Source: Candidatus Saccharimonadota bacterium
GTDB lineage: Bacteria; Patescibacteriota; Saccharimonadia; Saccharimonadales; Saccharimonadaceae
DNA length: 64,000 nucleotides
Direction: 5' to 3'
Assembly: GCA_017431725.1 (NCBI GenBank)
Contig: JAFRKN010000014.1
Span: 19,620 to 83,619, forward strand
In this document: in pieces, positions 26,629-34,968 of the stretch
Layout: every line of letters starts with the position of its first letter
How positions within the stretch are numbered: position 1 is the first letter of the stretch
The notes under the pieces: model-generated
The model's input: the letters and a program-made list of their open reading frames with translations, nothing else
Database searches by the model: none
Told to the model about the DNA's origin: nothing
Position numbers and translations under genes: made by a program

Positions 26629-26657
26629 AAAAAGACCTCTTTAGGAGGTCTTTTTTT
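26629..26657 (+). terminator. fusA terminator
   Basis: AAAAAGACCTC, loop TTTA, GGAGGTCTTTTTTT: a strong intrinsic terminator just after the stop. Confidence 0.92.
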
Positions 26658-26697
26658 GTGGTAAAATGAATTTATAGTATAAACAATTGAGGTAAAG

Positions 26698-27528
26698 ATG
26701 AAAAATTTTAATAAACTAGGTGAGAGCGGAAATACAGAACGAGAGACTGAGAAGGACGAGTTTCAATATGACTCTAAGGAAGAAGCTAGGCAAGAAGCGA
26801 TTTATCATTCAAGTGAAATAAAAGATTCTGAATTTTCATTCGCAAAAAGACTGATGAAGTTAGAAGAAACAGAGGGAAAAATGAGCGAAAAAGAACTTGA
26901 ACGATGGGAAGATATACTTGCCGGCGAATACAAAAGAATGGAGGAAAATTTAGAGTTGGGTGAAATACGTGGTACTGAAGCGCGAACTGAAGTGTTACAA
27001 CATATGGTTGCATATCCTGGAGAGGGGAAAGAAAAAGATTTAAGAAATACAATCGAAGCCAGATCTGGTGATTTTTTCTACGAAAGAAGGGAGGCACTCA
27101 AAAAGGCGGCTGATGATCCAGGAGTAGATAAGAAGAAAAAAAGTGAAGTCAATGATCTTCTTAATAAATTTGTGAGTGTGGTTTATGAACACATCGATTT
27201 AAAATATATGGATAAACAAGATATTCGTGAACAATATGGAGATGATGGGCATATGTACGAATATACAAGACGCACGATTCATAATAATGCCATAAAATAT
27301 CTTAATGAATTAAATAATTTAGCAAAAGAATTAAACGTTCGCCCTTTTACTCCTCGTAATTTTTTGCCATCGGATTTAGTGGATGAAAAACACCAAACTG
27401 GGGCGGAAAAAATTGTTTTTAGATATGATAGAGATATTGTAGAAGAATATTATGCTTTTGCATTTCCTAGTGCTACAAGAAAAGCTCAGGCCATAGCAGA
27501 TCAAAAGCAACGATTCGGGATTTATTAA
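26698..27528 (+). CDS. Hypothetical charged protein
   Basis: 276 residues, not recognised. It is highly charged (runs of Glu, Lys, Arg), with no signal peptide or membrane segment, and is predicted to be mostly helical, with coiled-coil-like stretches around residues 40-90. The C-terminal half contains HNNAIKYLNELNNLAKELNVRPFTP. An ATG follows a GAGG site seven bases upstream, and a TAAAAT at 26661-26667 could be its -10 box. It ends at a bidirectional terminator facing the next gene. Cytosolic; function unknown. Confidence 0.7.
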   Translation: MKNFNKLGESGNTERETEKDEFQYDSKEEARQEAIYHSSEIKDSEFSFAKRLMKLEETEGKMSEKELERWEDILAGEYKRMEENLELGEIRGTEARTEVLQHMVAYPGEGKEKDLRNTIEARSGDFFYERREALKKAADDPGVDKKKKSEVNDLLNKFVSVVYEHIDLKYMDKQDIREQYGDDGHMYEYTRRTIHNNAIKYLNELNNLAKELNVRPFTPRNFLPSDLVDEKHQTGAEKIVFRYDRDIVEEYYAFAFPSATRKAQAIADQKQRFGIY

Positions 27529-27535
27529 GGAAAAT

Positions 27536-27557
27536 GGCCCCCTGTAATAAGGGAGCC
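27536..27557. terminator. Bidirectional terminator between convergent genes
   Basis: GGCCCCCT and AGGGAGCC pair (one mismatch) around GTAATA. The reverse strand continues with ATTTTCC; the forward side lacks a T tract. Confidence 0.5.
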
Positions 27558-27564
27558 TCACATC

Positions 27565-27810
27565 CTATTGATAAATTGATGCCCTTGCGGCGATAGCTTC
27601 TGCAATTTCCAAAAGATCCATTTCTTCGTCAATGTAGATATTGTTTTCCTTTAAGGATTGAAGAAGAGTAGATTTTTCTTCTTCGGTCAAACTATTATAC
27701 CCGAAGTTGAAAAATTGTGCATACTCTTTTGTACTGGCTACTTCCCGCAAAAGATTATGAAAATCTCCTTTAGACATCTCAAATATTTTGCGTTTAAAAT
27801 AACCATCCAT
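27565..27810 (-). CDS. Hypothetical small acidic protein
   Basis: 81 residues, unrecognised, with no membrane segment. Acidic C-terminal half (ENNIYIDEEMDLLEIAEAIAARA) of helical character. It has a clear promoter (27846-27874) and an AGGTGG-like site before the ATG, which supports a real gene. It is between a surface adhesin gene on the same strand and a convergent unknown gene. Confidence 0.6.
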   Translation of the reverse strand: MDGYFKRKIFEMSKGDFHNLLREVASTKEYAQFFNFGYNSLTEEEKSTLLQSLKENNIYIDEEMDLLEIAEAIAARASIYQ

Positions 27811-27845
27811 ATCTATCGCCCACCTTTCAATATTGGATTCTTCTT

Positions 27846-27874
27846 ATTTTATCATATTTTATTTAAAATGTCAA
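27846..27874 (-). promoter_or_regulatory. Promoter of the 81-residue gene
   Basis: Reverse strand TTGACA (27874-27869), 17 bases, TAAAAT (27851-27846), with TGA before the -10. Confidence 0.7.
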
Positions 27875-27881
27875 TACTTTT

Positions 27882-30800
27882 TTATTTACGGGAGAAGGAA
27901 ACTTTGGAAATTTTTCTGTAGATGATGTAGCCAATGATGCCAACTGCAAAGGCAGAACAGGCAACGAGAACAATATTAAATGACTCACTAATATGATTAT
28001 TATTTTCATTAATTTTACCGGTATTTGGGACGGGGATTAAATCGGGGACTGGCTCTGGAGTAGGAAGTGGAGTTTCTACGTGGACGGTTTGATCGACATT
28101 ATAGAGATTGTTGTGCTCGAGAACTAGTTGCTCATCTTGATAGAGATTCTCAAAGATCACCAGCTCGGCGCCAGCTAAATCTTTCGTATTGAGGGTGAAG
28201 CTCATTTCAACCTGGCCACAACATTCGGCAGGAGTAAAAGTAAGTTCGTCTTCTACTGGAGCATCATCGACTAGGAGTTTATCGCCAGTACTTTTATCCA
28301 TAATAGTCCCCTCTAGGGTATATTCTAAATCTGTTTTTAGGCAATATTCTACTTCGTCTACAATTTCTACCTCTTGATTTAGCGGGAGGATTTTCTTTTT
28401 GGTGGAGCGGTTGGTGGCAAAAGTTCTCAGGAAAAGAACCGTGAGCGTTTGATCGGTGTCATTAAGATCACTATGCTCTAAAACTAGAGTATCTTGATAG
28501 AAGAGCTTTTCGAAGACAACAATATCTTGACCGCCGAGACTACTGGAATCAAATTCAAATTCCATCTCAATTTCGCCACATTCGGTGGTTGCATTAAGCG
28601 GAATGGAACTTTTGACTGGGTTGCCGTCAATAAGTAGTTCTTCACCAGTGTTTTTATCCATCAAAGTCCCTTCTAAAACAAAATCTACACCCGGGACGAC
28701 ACAATAACTGACCGTATCGACAATTTTTGCGATGTTTTCGGCTTCGACAAATTTATCATCGTCTTTGCTGTCAACGGCAACTGTGCCTAAACTTTGAGCA
28801 ACAAAGCGATTTTCAAAAGTTTTGGTAATAGTTTCGGCTGCTTCCGAAATCGTGGCAAGTTGGGTTGTAGGAGTAATTGGAATATAACCAAAGCTTGGCT
28901 GCTCGGTAATTTCATAATCGCCGTAAGGGAGATTTTCGAAAGTAATTTGACAAATACCATCAGAGAGCGTTTGAGTCATAATGACATCGTTATTTTGAAT
29001 GGCTTGGCCAGCATGATAAACTAAGCCCCCTGTCTTATTGGTTAAAGTAAAGCTGGTGCCATCTAGCGGGAAATTGCCATTATAGGGAGTGCAAGAATTG
29101 GTGTCGGCATCAATTTTATTAACAATAATCTGGCCTTTTTTGGCGGTATTGGTAAAAGTAATTTCGGCAGCTTCGGGAGAAGAAAGCGTCACGGTTTGAG
29201 CAGCGCCACCATTATATCCATTGGATGGTGTTTCGGAGATTTGGTAGGTACCATAAGGGAGGTTTTCGAAAGTAACTTCACAACTACCAGACGAAAGGGT
29301 TTTGGTATCAACAACACTATTAGGAGCAAAAACGGTATTATTGTAATAAATTGAATTGGTAGATTTATTGATTAATTGGAAAGTGGTGCCATTAAAACTA
29401 TTGTTACCCACCGTAGTACAACTGTTGGTCTCGGCGTCACGTTTGTTAACTCTGATGCTAGTTTTTTTGATGGTGTTATTAAAATAAATAATTCCATAGT
29501 TTTCTATGCCTCCGGGGGCGAGAAAAAAGCGATGAGGATCGGGATCGGCTACTTCTGATTTACACGTTTCCGATGATAGATTATAAAAGGCATTATTGGC
29601 GACGGCTTCCTTTACGTAGTATGTTTGTCCAGCTACCAAATCTGAGAAAGTAACCGATGAATCACCATTGGATAAGGTATGGGTAGCAATCAATGTGCCT
29701 TCGCAGCTACCACTATATAAGGAAAATGTAATTCCGTCAAAAGTGCCATTACCTTGTGTATCTGAAGGTGCATTTGTACAATCTCGGCTGAGTTCGGCAT
29801 CACATTTATTGACTTTGATTTTACCAATGGGTTCATTCACGAAGGTGGCAGTAGCAAAAGTTTCCGTGCCATTAACGGTAGCAGCGACAGATTTACAGCC
29901 GGTATCGGTTTCGTAATAATTTGTATTAGTGCCGATGGACTCTTTGATATAATAAGTCTCGTCTGCTTCTAGATTAGTATCAAATATTACACTGGTATCG
30001 TTGTCTGAAAGGGTTTTAGTAGAAATTGGAGTGCCAGAGCAGTTGCTACTACTATAAACGCTGAATTGAATACCAGCGAAAGACGGAGTATAAGTGCTGG
30101 AGCTACTTTGTTTGATGGCTTTGACTTTGCCTGGGATAATTGGGTTATTGGTAAAGGTTACTGTGGCGGAGGATTCGGTGCCATTCTCTGTGGCAGTGAC
30201 AGATTTACAACTGGTATCGGTTTCGTAATAATTTGTATTGGTACCGATGGACTCTTTGATATAGTAAGTGGTTCCTTCCGTAAGATTAGTGTTAAATATT
30301 ACGCTGCTGTTGCTACCAGAGAGAGTTTTAGTGTCAATCGGGGTACCAGAACAACTACTGCTACTATAAATACTAAATTGAATTCCCGCAAAGGATGGGG
30401 TATAGGTATTGGAGCTACTCTTCTTCACTGCAGTAACTTTGCCAGGTATGATGGGATCATTGGTAAAAGTAGCGGTAGCAGAAGAGGTAGTGCCACTGGC
30501 GGTTGCAGTTACAGATTTACAGCTAGTATCAGTAAGGTAATAATTGGAGTTGGTTGCAGTCTCTTTGATATAGTAAGTATCACCGACTTCTATATCTTCG
30601 TCGAAAACCACCCTGTCGCTAGAGCCAGAAATAGTTTTTGTATCAATTGCAGTGCCAGTGCAACTACTTCTCGTATAAAGACTAAATTTAATACCGGAGA
30701 AAGACGGAGTGTGCGTACTAGAACTACTTTGTTTAATCGCCCTAACTTTACCTGGATTGGATTGTGGTATAGGTTCGTTGGTAAAGGTCGCAGTGGCGGA

Positions 30801-31730
30801 CGATCCTGTGCCTGTAGTAGTTGCAGTAACAGATTTACAACTGGTATCAGTAAGATAATAATTGGAGTTGGTTGCAGTTTCTTTGATATAGTAAGTCTCA
30901 CCTGCTTCTATGTCTTCATCAAAGACTACTCTATCGCTAGAGCCAGAAATAGTTTTTGTATCAATTGCAGTGCCAGTGCAACTACTTCTCGTATAAAGAC
31001 TAAATTCGATACCAGCGAAAGACGGCTCATCGGTGCTAGAGCTACTTTCTTTAATTGCTCTGACTTTACCTGGAGTTGGAGTAGGGGTCGGGGTAGCATT
31101 TTGTTCAATCCAAATCAAAGCTTGTCTTTCTGAAGTATCCGCAATTCTGTAGAGACTGTAATTTTTTGATTCTATATAAGCAGAACCATTTGAATTAATA
31201 TAATTGCTTAGGCCATTAATGATGGCAGTAGCTTGTGAACTGCCTTGACTGCTGAGATAGCTGCGATCATTCGCATACATTGCTCCGATGGCAATATGCG
31301 TTAAGACATATCGCATCGTGCTATTACCTTTGTCCGAACCAAAAAGAGTAGTCATGATGCTATCGCTGGAGTGGGCACTGTAACCAACTGTACTTAAATA
31401 AATTAGCAGTCTCATAGAATCGTAATAACCGGAGGGGGCGGAACCTATAGTATAATAACCGGTGTTAAGCCCGAGTTTGCTAGGGTTTGCACAATAAGCG
31501 TTGATGCTCCCTCTGACTTTGTATTGATCGGTTTGAGCAGTGCTCGAGCCATTGCCATAAACACCATAAGAAGCGTAGTTTCCATCGCCTGTAACGTAGA
31601 CTTCGGCTGCGTTAGCATACTTTTGAATAGTTTTAACAACGCCAAAAACCGAAATTGATAATATTAAAATGAATAAGAAGCTAAAAAATAGCTTGCGAAA
31701 AATAATTTTTTTCTCGTACAAAACCAACAT
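27882..31730 (-). CDS. Large sortase-anchored adhesin with thioester-like domain, Cna-B and VaFE repeats
   Basis: 1282 residues. Signal segment about 12-40 ending KYANAAE. Residues 45-210 resemble a thioester adhesin domain: Cys80 in AYCANPS and YVLTHIAIGAMY, where His145 stands at the position normally held by the bond-forming Gln. A TPTPTPTP linker leads to four Cna-B/SpaA-type repeats of about 100 residues (each with GKV.AIK, F.LY..SSC.GT, YYIKE), three more divergent Cna-B domains, then two VaFE domains (LEGTLMDKNTGEELLIDG, IVVFEKLF). The C-terminus is VPNTG at 1234-1238, a hydrophobic helix and RKISKVSFSRK: a sortase signal. Likely displayed on the wall for host attachment. Confidence 0.9.
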   Translation of the reverse strand: MLVLYEKKIIFRKLFFSFLFILILSISVFGVVKTIQKYANAAEVYVTGDGNYASYGVYGNGSSTAQTDQYKVRGSINAYCANPSKLGLNTGYYTIGSAPSGYYDSMRLLIYLSTVGYSAHSSDSIMTTLFGSDKGNSTMRYVLTHIAIGAMYANDRSYLSSQGSSQATAIINGLSNYINSNGSAYIESKNYSLYRIADTSERQALIWIEQNATPTPTPTPGKVRAIKESSSSTDEPSFAGIEFSLYTRSSCTGTAIDTKTISGSSDRVVFDEDIEAGETYYIKETATNSNYYLTDTSCKSVTATTTGTGSSATATFTNEPIPQSNPGKVRAIKQSSSSTHTPSFSGIKFSLYTRSSCTGTAIDTKTISGSSDRVVFDEDIEVGDTYYIKETATNSNYYLTDTSCKSVTATASGTTSSATATFTNDPIIPGKVTAVKKSSSNTYTPSFAGIQFSIYSSSSCSGTPIDTKTLSGSNSSVIFNTNLTEGTTYYIKESIGTNTNYYETDTSCKSVTATENGTESSATVTFTNNPIIPGKVKAIKQSSSSTYTPSFAGIQFSVYSSSNCSGTPISTKTLSDNDTSVIFDTNLEADETYYIKESIGTNTNYYETDTGCKSVAATVNGTETFATATFVNEPIGKIKVNKCDAELSRDCTNAPSDTQGNGTFDGITFSLYSGSCEGTLIATHTLSNGDSSVTFSDLVAGQTYYVKEAVANNAFYNLSSETCKSEVADPDPHRFFLAPGGIENYGIIYFNNTIKKTSIRVNKRDAETNSCTTVGNNSFNGTTFQLINKSTNSIYYNNTVFAPNSVVDTKTLSSGSCEVTFENLPYGTYQISETPSNGYNGGAAQTVTLSSPEAAEITFTNTAKKGQIIVNKIDADTNSCTPYNGNFPLDGTSFTLTNKTGGLVYHAGQAIQNNDVIMTQTLSDGICQITFENLPYGDYEITEQPSFGYIPITPTTQLATISEAAETITKTFENRFVAQSLGTVAVDSKDDDKFVEAENIAKIVDTVSYCVVPGVDFVLEGTLMDKNTGEELLIDGNPVKSSIPLNATTECGEIEMEFEFDSSSLGGQDIVVFEKLFYQDTLVLEHSDLNDTDQTLTVLFLRTFATNRSTKKKILPLNQEVEIVDEVEYCLKTDLEYTLEGTIMDKSTGDKLLVDDAPVEDELTFTPAECCGQVEMSFTLNTKDLAGAELVIFENLYQDEQLVLEHNNLYNVDQTVHVETPLPTPEPVPDLIPVPNTGKINENNNHISESFNIVLVACSAFAVGIIGYIIYRKISKVSFSRK
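30060..31060. repeat. Tandem Cna-B coding repeats
   Basis: Four tandem copies of about 310-330 bases code for the Cna-B domains. Adjacent pairs are close in DNA, for example the segment ending AGTGCCAGTGCAACTACTTC occurs in both of the first two copies. Copy number could change by recombination. Confidence 0.75.
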
Positions 31731-31799
31731 TTTTACTCTTTTTGTTTAATTGTTAATATTTTTATATTTAGTCTGTGTATAACTCTAACTCTGATTTTA

Positions 31800-31828
31800 A
31801 ATATAATGCTTATTTTAAAAAAAGTCAA
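31800..31828 (-). promoter_or_regulatory. Adhesin gene promoter
   Basis: Reverse strand TTGACT (31828-31823), 17 bases, TATATT (31805-31800). Leader of about 60 bases. The remainder of 31731-31996 holds this and the tuf promoter. Confidence 0.65.
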
Positions 31829-31899
31829 CATTTTTTTATGTTAATTTTAATAATAAAATTCCCTTATGGTTAGTTTTTCACTTGTTCTTATTTTACCTC

Positions 31900-31928
31900 T
31901 TTACAATTCTTGAAAAATAGTCTAAAAT
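31900..31928 (+). promoter_or_regulatory. tuf promoter
   Basis: TTTACA (31900-31905), 17 bases, TAAAAT (31923-31928). Leader of about 60 bases containing GGAGCTGG...AGCGCTCC, which can form a hairpin (GGAGC/GCTCC), and an AAAGGAG site. Confidence 0.6.
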
Positions 31929-31996
31929 AGTATGGTAGAGTTTTGGAGCTGGTTTTTATTAGCGCTCCAAACATTAATAATATAAAAGGAGAAAGA

Positions 31997-33181
31997 ATGG
32001 CAAATTTTGACCGTTCCAAGCCGCACATTAATGTCGGCACCATGGGTCATGTCGACCATGGGAAAACTACTTTAACGGCTGCGATTACGAGCGTTCTTGC
32101 GAAGAGGCTCCCTTCGGACGTTAATAAACCAGTCGCTTATGATCAAATCGATAACGCCCCTGAGGAAAAGGCGCGTGGTATTACCATCGCTACTTCTCAC
32201 CAGGAGTATGAATCCGAAAAGCGTCACTACGCCCACGTTGATATGCCGGGCCACGCTGACTACATTAAAAACATGATTACCGGCGCTGCACAGGTTGATG
32301 GTGCTATCCTCGTTGTTGCGGCAAACGATGGTCCATTACCACAGACCCGTGAGCATGTGCTTCTTGCTCACCAGGTAAACGTACCGAAGATTATTGTCTT
32401 CTTGAATAAGATGGATCTTGCGGATCCTGAACTCGTTGAACTCGTCGAAATGGACGTTCGCGAATTATTGAACAAATATGGTTTCGATGGCGATAATGCT
32501 CCTATTATCAAGGGTTCTGCTACTAAGGCTCTTGAGGGCGATAAAGAGAATGAAGACGCTATCATGGAACTCGTCAAGGCGATGGACGAATACTTTGATA
32601 TTCCAGAGCATGATCTTGATAAACCATTCCTGATGCCAATTGAGGATGTCTTCTCGATTAAAGGTCGTGGCACTGTCGCAACTGGTCGTATCGAACAAGG
32701 TGTGGTCAAGTTGAACGACGAAGTTGAAATCGTTGGTCTTAAAGACACTCAGAAATCAGTTGTAACTGGTATTGAGGCCTTCCACAAGACTCTCGATCAA
32801 GGTCAAGCTGGCGATAACGCTGGGTTACTACTTCGTGGTATCGAGCGTGATCAAATTGAACGTGGGCAAGTGATTGCAAAACCAGGTTCAATTACTCCAC
32901 ACACCGAATTTGAGGCACAAGTTTATATCCTTAAAAAAGAGGAGGGCGGACGCAACACACCATTTTCTAAGGGTTATAAGCCGCAATTCTACTTCCGCAC
33001 TACGGATGTTACTGGTGAGGTTGAGCTCCCAGCTGACAAGGAAATTGTCATGCCTGGTGACCAAGTAACCTTTAAGGTTAAACTCTTAGCTCCAGTTGCT
33101 ATGAACGAGCAGGATCGCTTCGCTATCCGCGAAGGCGGTAAGACGGTTGGTTCTGGTGTGATTACTAAGGTTATCAAGTAA
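31997..33181 (+). CDS. tuf: Elongation factor Tu
   Basis: 394-residue GTPase delivering aminoacyl-t[13 protein letters not shown] (G1), RGITI (G2), DMPGHADY (G3), NKMD (G4) and the GSATKAL segment (G5) are present, then domains II and III ending SGVITKVIK. The start ATG 31997 ([22 protein letters not shown]) follows AAAGGAGAAAGA; the frame stays open to 31943 but has no support there. Codon use is visibly more GC-rich at third positions than in neighbours (many CTC, ATC, GTC), as expected for a highly expressed gene. Confidence 0.98.
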   Translation: MANFDRSKPHINVGTMGHVDHGKTTLTAAITSVLAKRLPSDVNKPVAYDQIDNAPEEKARGITIATSHQEYESEKRHYAHVDMPGHADYIKNMITGAAQVDGAILVVAANDGPLPQTREHVLLAHQVNVPKIIVFLNKMDLADPELVELVEMDVRELLNKYGFDGDNAPIIKGSATKALEGDKENEDAIMELVKAMDEYFDIPEHDLDKPFLMPIEDVFSIKGRGTVATGRIEQGVVKLNDEVEIVGLKDTQKSVVTGIEAFHKTLDQGQAGDNAGLLLRGIERDQIERGQVIAKPGSITPHTEFEAQVYILKKEEGGRNTPFSKGYKPQFYFRTTDVTGEVELPADKEIVMPGDQVTFKVKLLAPVAMNEQDRFAIREGGKTVGSGVITKVIK

Positions 33182-33196
33182 TATCGACTTGTTTAC

Positions 33197-33224
33197 AAAA
33201 AATCTCCCATTTGGGAGATTTTTT
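33197..33224 (+). terminator. tuf terminator
   Basis: AAAAAATCTCCCATTTGGGAGATTTTTT: perfect stem and T tract. Confidence 0.92.
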
Positions 33225-33254
33225 GTGTTAAAATATAAAACATAAGGAAAATAC

Positions 33255-33545
33255 GTGATAACGAAGAAAAATATTTATAATTTAAGCGTTGAAGAGATGA
33301 GAAAATTACTCCGAGCTTTTTCTAAAACTTTATATGGGCGAACTGTCTTTTTCTTAGCTTATTTTGCACCGATGATGTCGTTTCTCGTCATGTTAGGGCT
33401 AGTTTTGGCAGAAATTATAGCTCCAAAAGAACAATTATTCTACCCAATTATGGGAACATTCTTCCTCTTTATTGGTCTCTTTATAGCTGGAAATATCTAC
33501 TATTATAATGAATTAAGGATGTTTGCCGAAAAAACATTAAAATAG
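33255..33545 (+). CDS. Hypothetical small membrane protein
   Basis: 96 residues with two hydrophobic helices (FFLAYFAPMMSFLVMLGLVLAEII-like at 33-55; IMGTFFLFIGLFIAGNIYY at 64-82) joined by a short loop, so both ends are probably cytoplasmic. GTG start with AAGGA seven bases upstream; TAAAAT at 33230-33235 may be its -10 box. No family recognised. It converges on the E2-like gene. Confidence 0.6.
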   Translation: MITKKNIYNLSVEEMRKLLRAFSKTLYGRTVFFLAYFAPMMSFLVMLGLVLAEIIAPKEQLFYPIMGTFFLFIGLFIAGNIYYYNELRMFAEKTLK

Positions 33546-33548
33546 TTT

Positions 33549-34424
33549 TTAATGTAGTTCTGGCATTTCGATTTTTTCTGAGGCGGGTTTTTCGAGCTCC
33601 TTAGGATGAGACAAGAAATATTGTAATAGGTCGGCGGATTTGGCAAAATAATAGCCATCAGCGATACGTTCATCAAAATTCATGCCCCATTCACAAATTT
33701 TGCGAATTACTTTTTTGCCATCAATGATAATTTCTTCGTCTTTGATTTCGCCCATGGTGAGTAAGGAAGAAGAGTTGCCGAAGTCGGTAATGTTATGAAA
33801 AATCGCGCCACAGCCAATTGAACCAAGATTCGACACAATCATAGTACTATAATAAAGATTGTCTTCTGCGAGAGAAGCCGGAAGTAAACCTTTTTTATCG
33901 GCCCATTTTAAAGTTCCGACTAGGGGAACACGAATAAAATTTGGTAATCTTCCAAAAACATCAATAGCGGAGTTGGCGCCTTTTTTATTAACATCGTTGG
34001 AGCCTTCTTTGCGAAAACTATCGAGCTTTTCTCGTACTTTTTTGGCAATTTTGTAAATATCATCATTTTTTTCTATTGGTATCATCACCATCATCTCTTC
34101 GGAGTGGTCGTCAAAATTAACTTTGGCAACGAATGATAAAACAATTTTGTCGTGCTCCCAAATATGACGATTGGCCACAAAATAATTGAGTTTGGGGCGA
34201 TTGTAAACTGTTTTACCAATGGCGGCAAGAAAAGCGTGGAAGTAGGTGAGATTTTCACCAGATTTTTTCTTTTTTTCAATATAATCTGATAATTCAGTAA
34301 GATCCATTTTTTGGTTAATAAAAACATCACTTACGCTACGATTTGGTTTTAAATCGATGCTAATCTGTGCCATTCCTGTGACATTTTTTACTCTTTTGGC
34401 TCCACCATATTTTTTCATTTTCAC
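33549..34424 (-). CDS. 2-oxoacid dehydrogenase acyltransferase-like protein without lipoyl domain
   Basis: 291 residues matching only the catalytic (CAT-fold) domain of E2 acyltransferases: LTYFHAFLAAIGKTVYNRPKLNYF, SFVAKVNFDD, STMIVSNLGSIGC and the C-terminal MNFDERIADGYYFAKSADLLQYF. The family motif is normally DHRVxDG; here it is DERIADG, so the catalytic His is replaced by Glu. No lipoyl or E3-binding domain is present and no E1 or E3 gene is nearby, so a pyruvate dehydrogenase role is unlikely. It may act on another acyl carrier or be a structural relative. Preceded by an AGGAG site and TGATATAAT (34448-34440, reverse strand). Confidence 0.75.
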   Translation of the reverse strand: MKMKKYGGAKRVKNVTGMAQISIDLKPNRSVSDVFINQKMDLTELSDYIEKKKKSGENLTYFHAFLAAIGKTVYNRPKLNYFVANRHIWEHDKIVLSFVAKVNFDDHSEEMMVMIPIEKNDDIYKIAKKVREKLDSFRKEGSNDVNKKGANSAIDVFGRLPNFIRVPLVGTLKWADKKGLLPASLAEDNLYYSTMIVSNLGSIGCGAIFHNITDFGNSSSLLTMGEIKDEEIIIDGKKVIRKICEWGMNFDERIADGYYFAKSADLLQYFLSHPKELEKPASEKIEMPELH

Positions 34425-34512
34425 TCCTATTTTTTTAAATTATATCATATATAAAACCCTCTATATTTCACAATACCATTAACTTAAGCTGCCTAGCTAG
34501 TAAATCTTGAGG

Positions 34513-34541
34513 TTGACTTTTAGCAAAATCTGTGATATAAT
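34513..34541 (+). promoter_or_regulatory. rpsJ promoter
   Basis: TTGACT (34513-34518), 17 bases, TATAAT (34536-34541), with TGTGA extension. The same layout as the rpsB and der promoters. Confidence 0.85.
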
Positions 34542-34567
34542 GGTATTACGTTAATATTAATTATCAA

Positions 34568-34602
34568 TCCCGAAAAACTCGTGTCTTGAGAGGTTATCGG
34601 GG
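34568..34602 (+). promoter_or_regulatory. rpsJ leader stem-loop
   Basis: CCCGA (34569-34573) pairs with TCGGG (34597-34601), with an inner CTC/GAG helix. It occupies the leader just before the AAGG site of rpsJ and may serve autoregulation; that is inference. Confidence 0.4.
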
Positions 34603-34615
34603 AAGAAAGGGTAAA

Positions 34616-34942
34616 ATGCCAGAAACTAAAAAAGATGAAGGACTAAAAATCCGTATTCGTTTGAAGGCCTATGATCACCGAGTGATTGACCAAAGTGCTA
34701 GACAAATTGTCGATACGGCAATTAGAACAGGAGCTACGATTAGTGGTCCGATTCCTTTGCCAACCAAAAAAAGTACTTTTACAGTGGTAAAATCTCCACA
34801 TGTTTATAAAACTGGTGGCGAAGCTTTTGAGATGAAAGTACATAAGCGTTTAATTGATATCTCTAACGCTAACCCAAAAACGATCGAGAGCTTGCAAAAT
34901 CTCTCACTCCCAGCTGGGGTTGATGCAGAAATAAAAATGTAA
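34616..34942 (+). CDS. rpsJ: 30S ribosomal protein S10 (stand-alone gene)
   Basis: 108 residues. S10 packs on the 30S head and, as NusE, takes part in antitermination with NusB. Visible landmarks are [34 protein letters not shown] and [25 protein letters not shown] chose ATG 34616, after AAAGGGTAAA, rather than the TTG ten codons upstream, which would overlap the leader stem. The gene stands alone, followed by a Mur ligase with its own promoter, rather than leading the S10 ribosomal operon. Confidence 0.96.
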   Translation: MPETKKDEGLKIRIRLKAYDHRVIDQSARQIVDTAIRTGATISGPIPLPTKKSTFTVVKSPHVYKTGGEAFEMKVHKRLIDISNANPKTIESLQNLSLPAGVDAEIKM

Positions 34943-34968
34943 TTATCAACTGTGCTATAATTACTAAT

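Noticed and set aside
30066..31133. Long open frame (355 codons) opposite the adhesin
   Set aside because: It mirrors the Ser/Thr-rich Cna-B repeats; no start signal or recognisable family.
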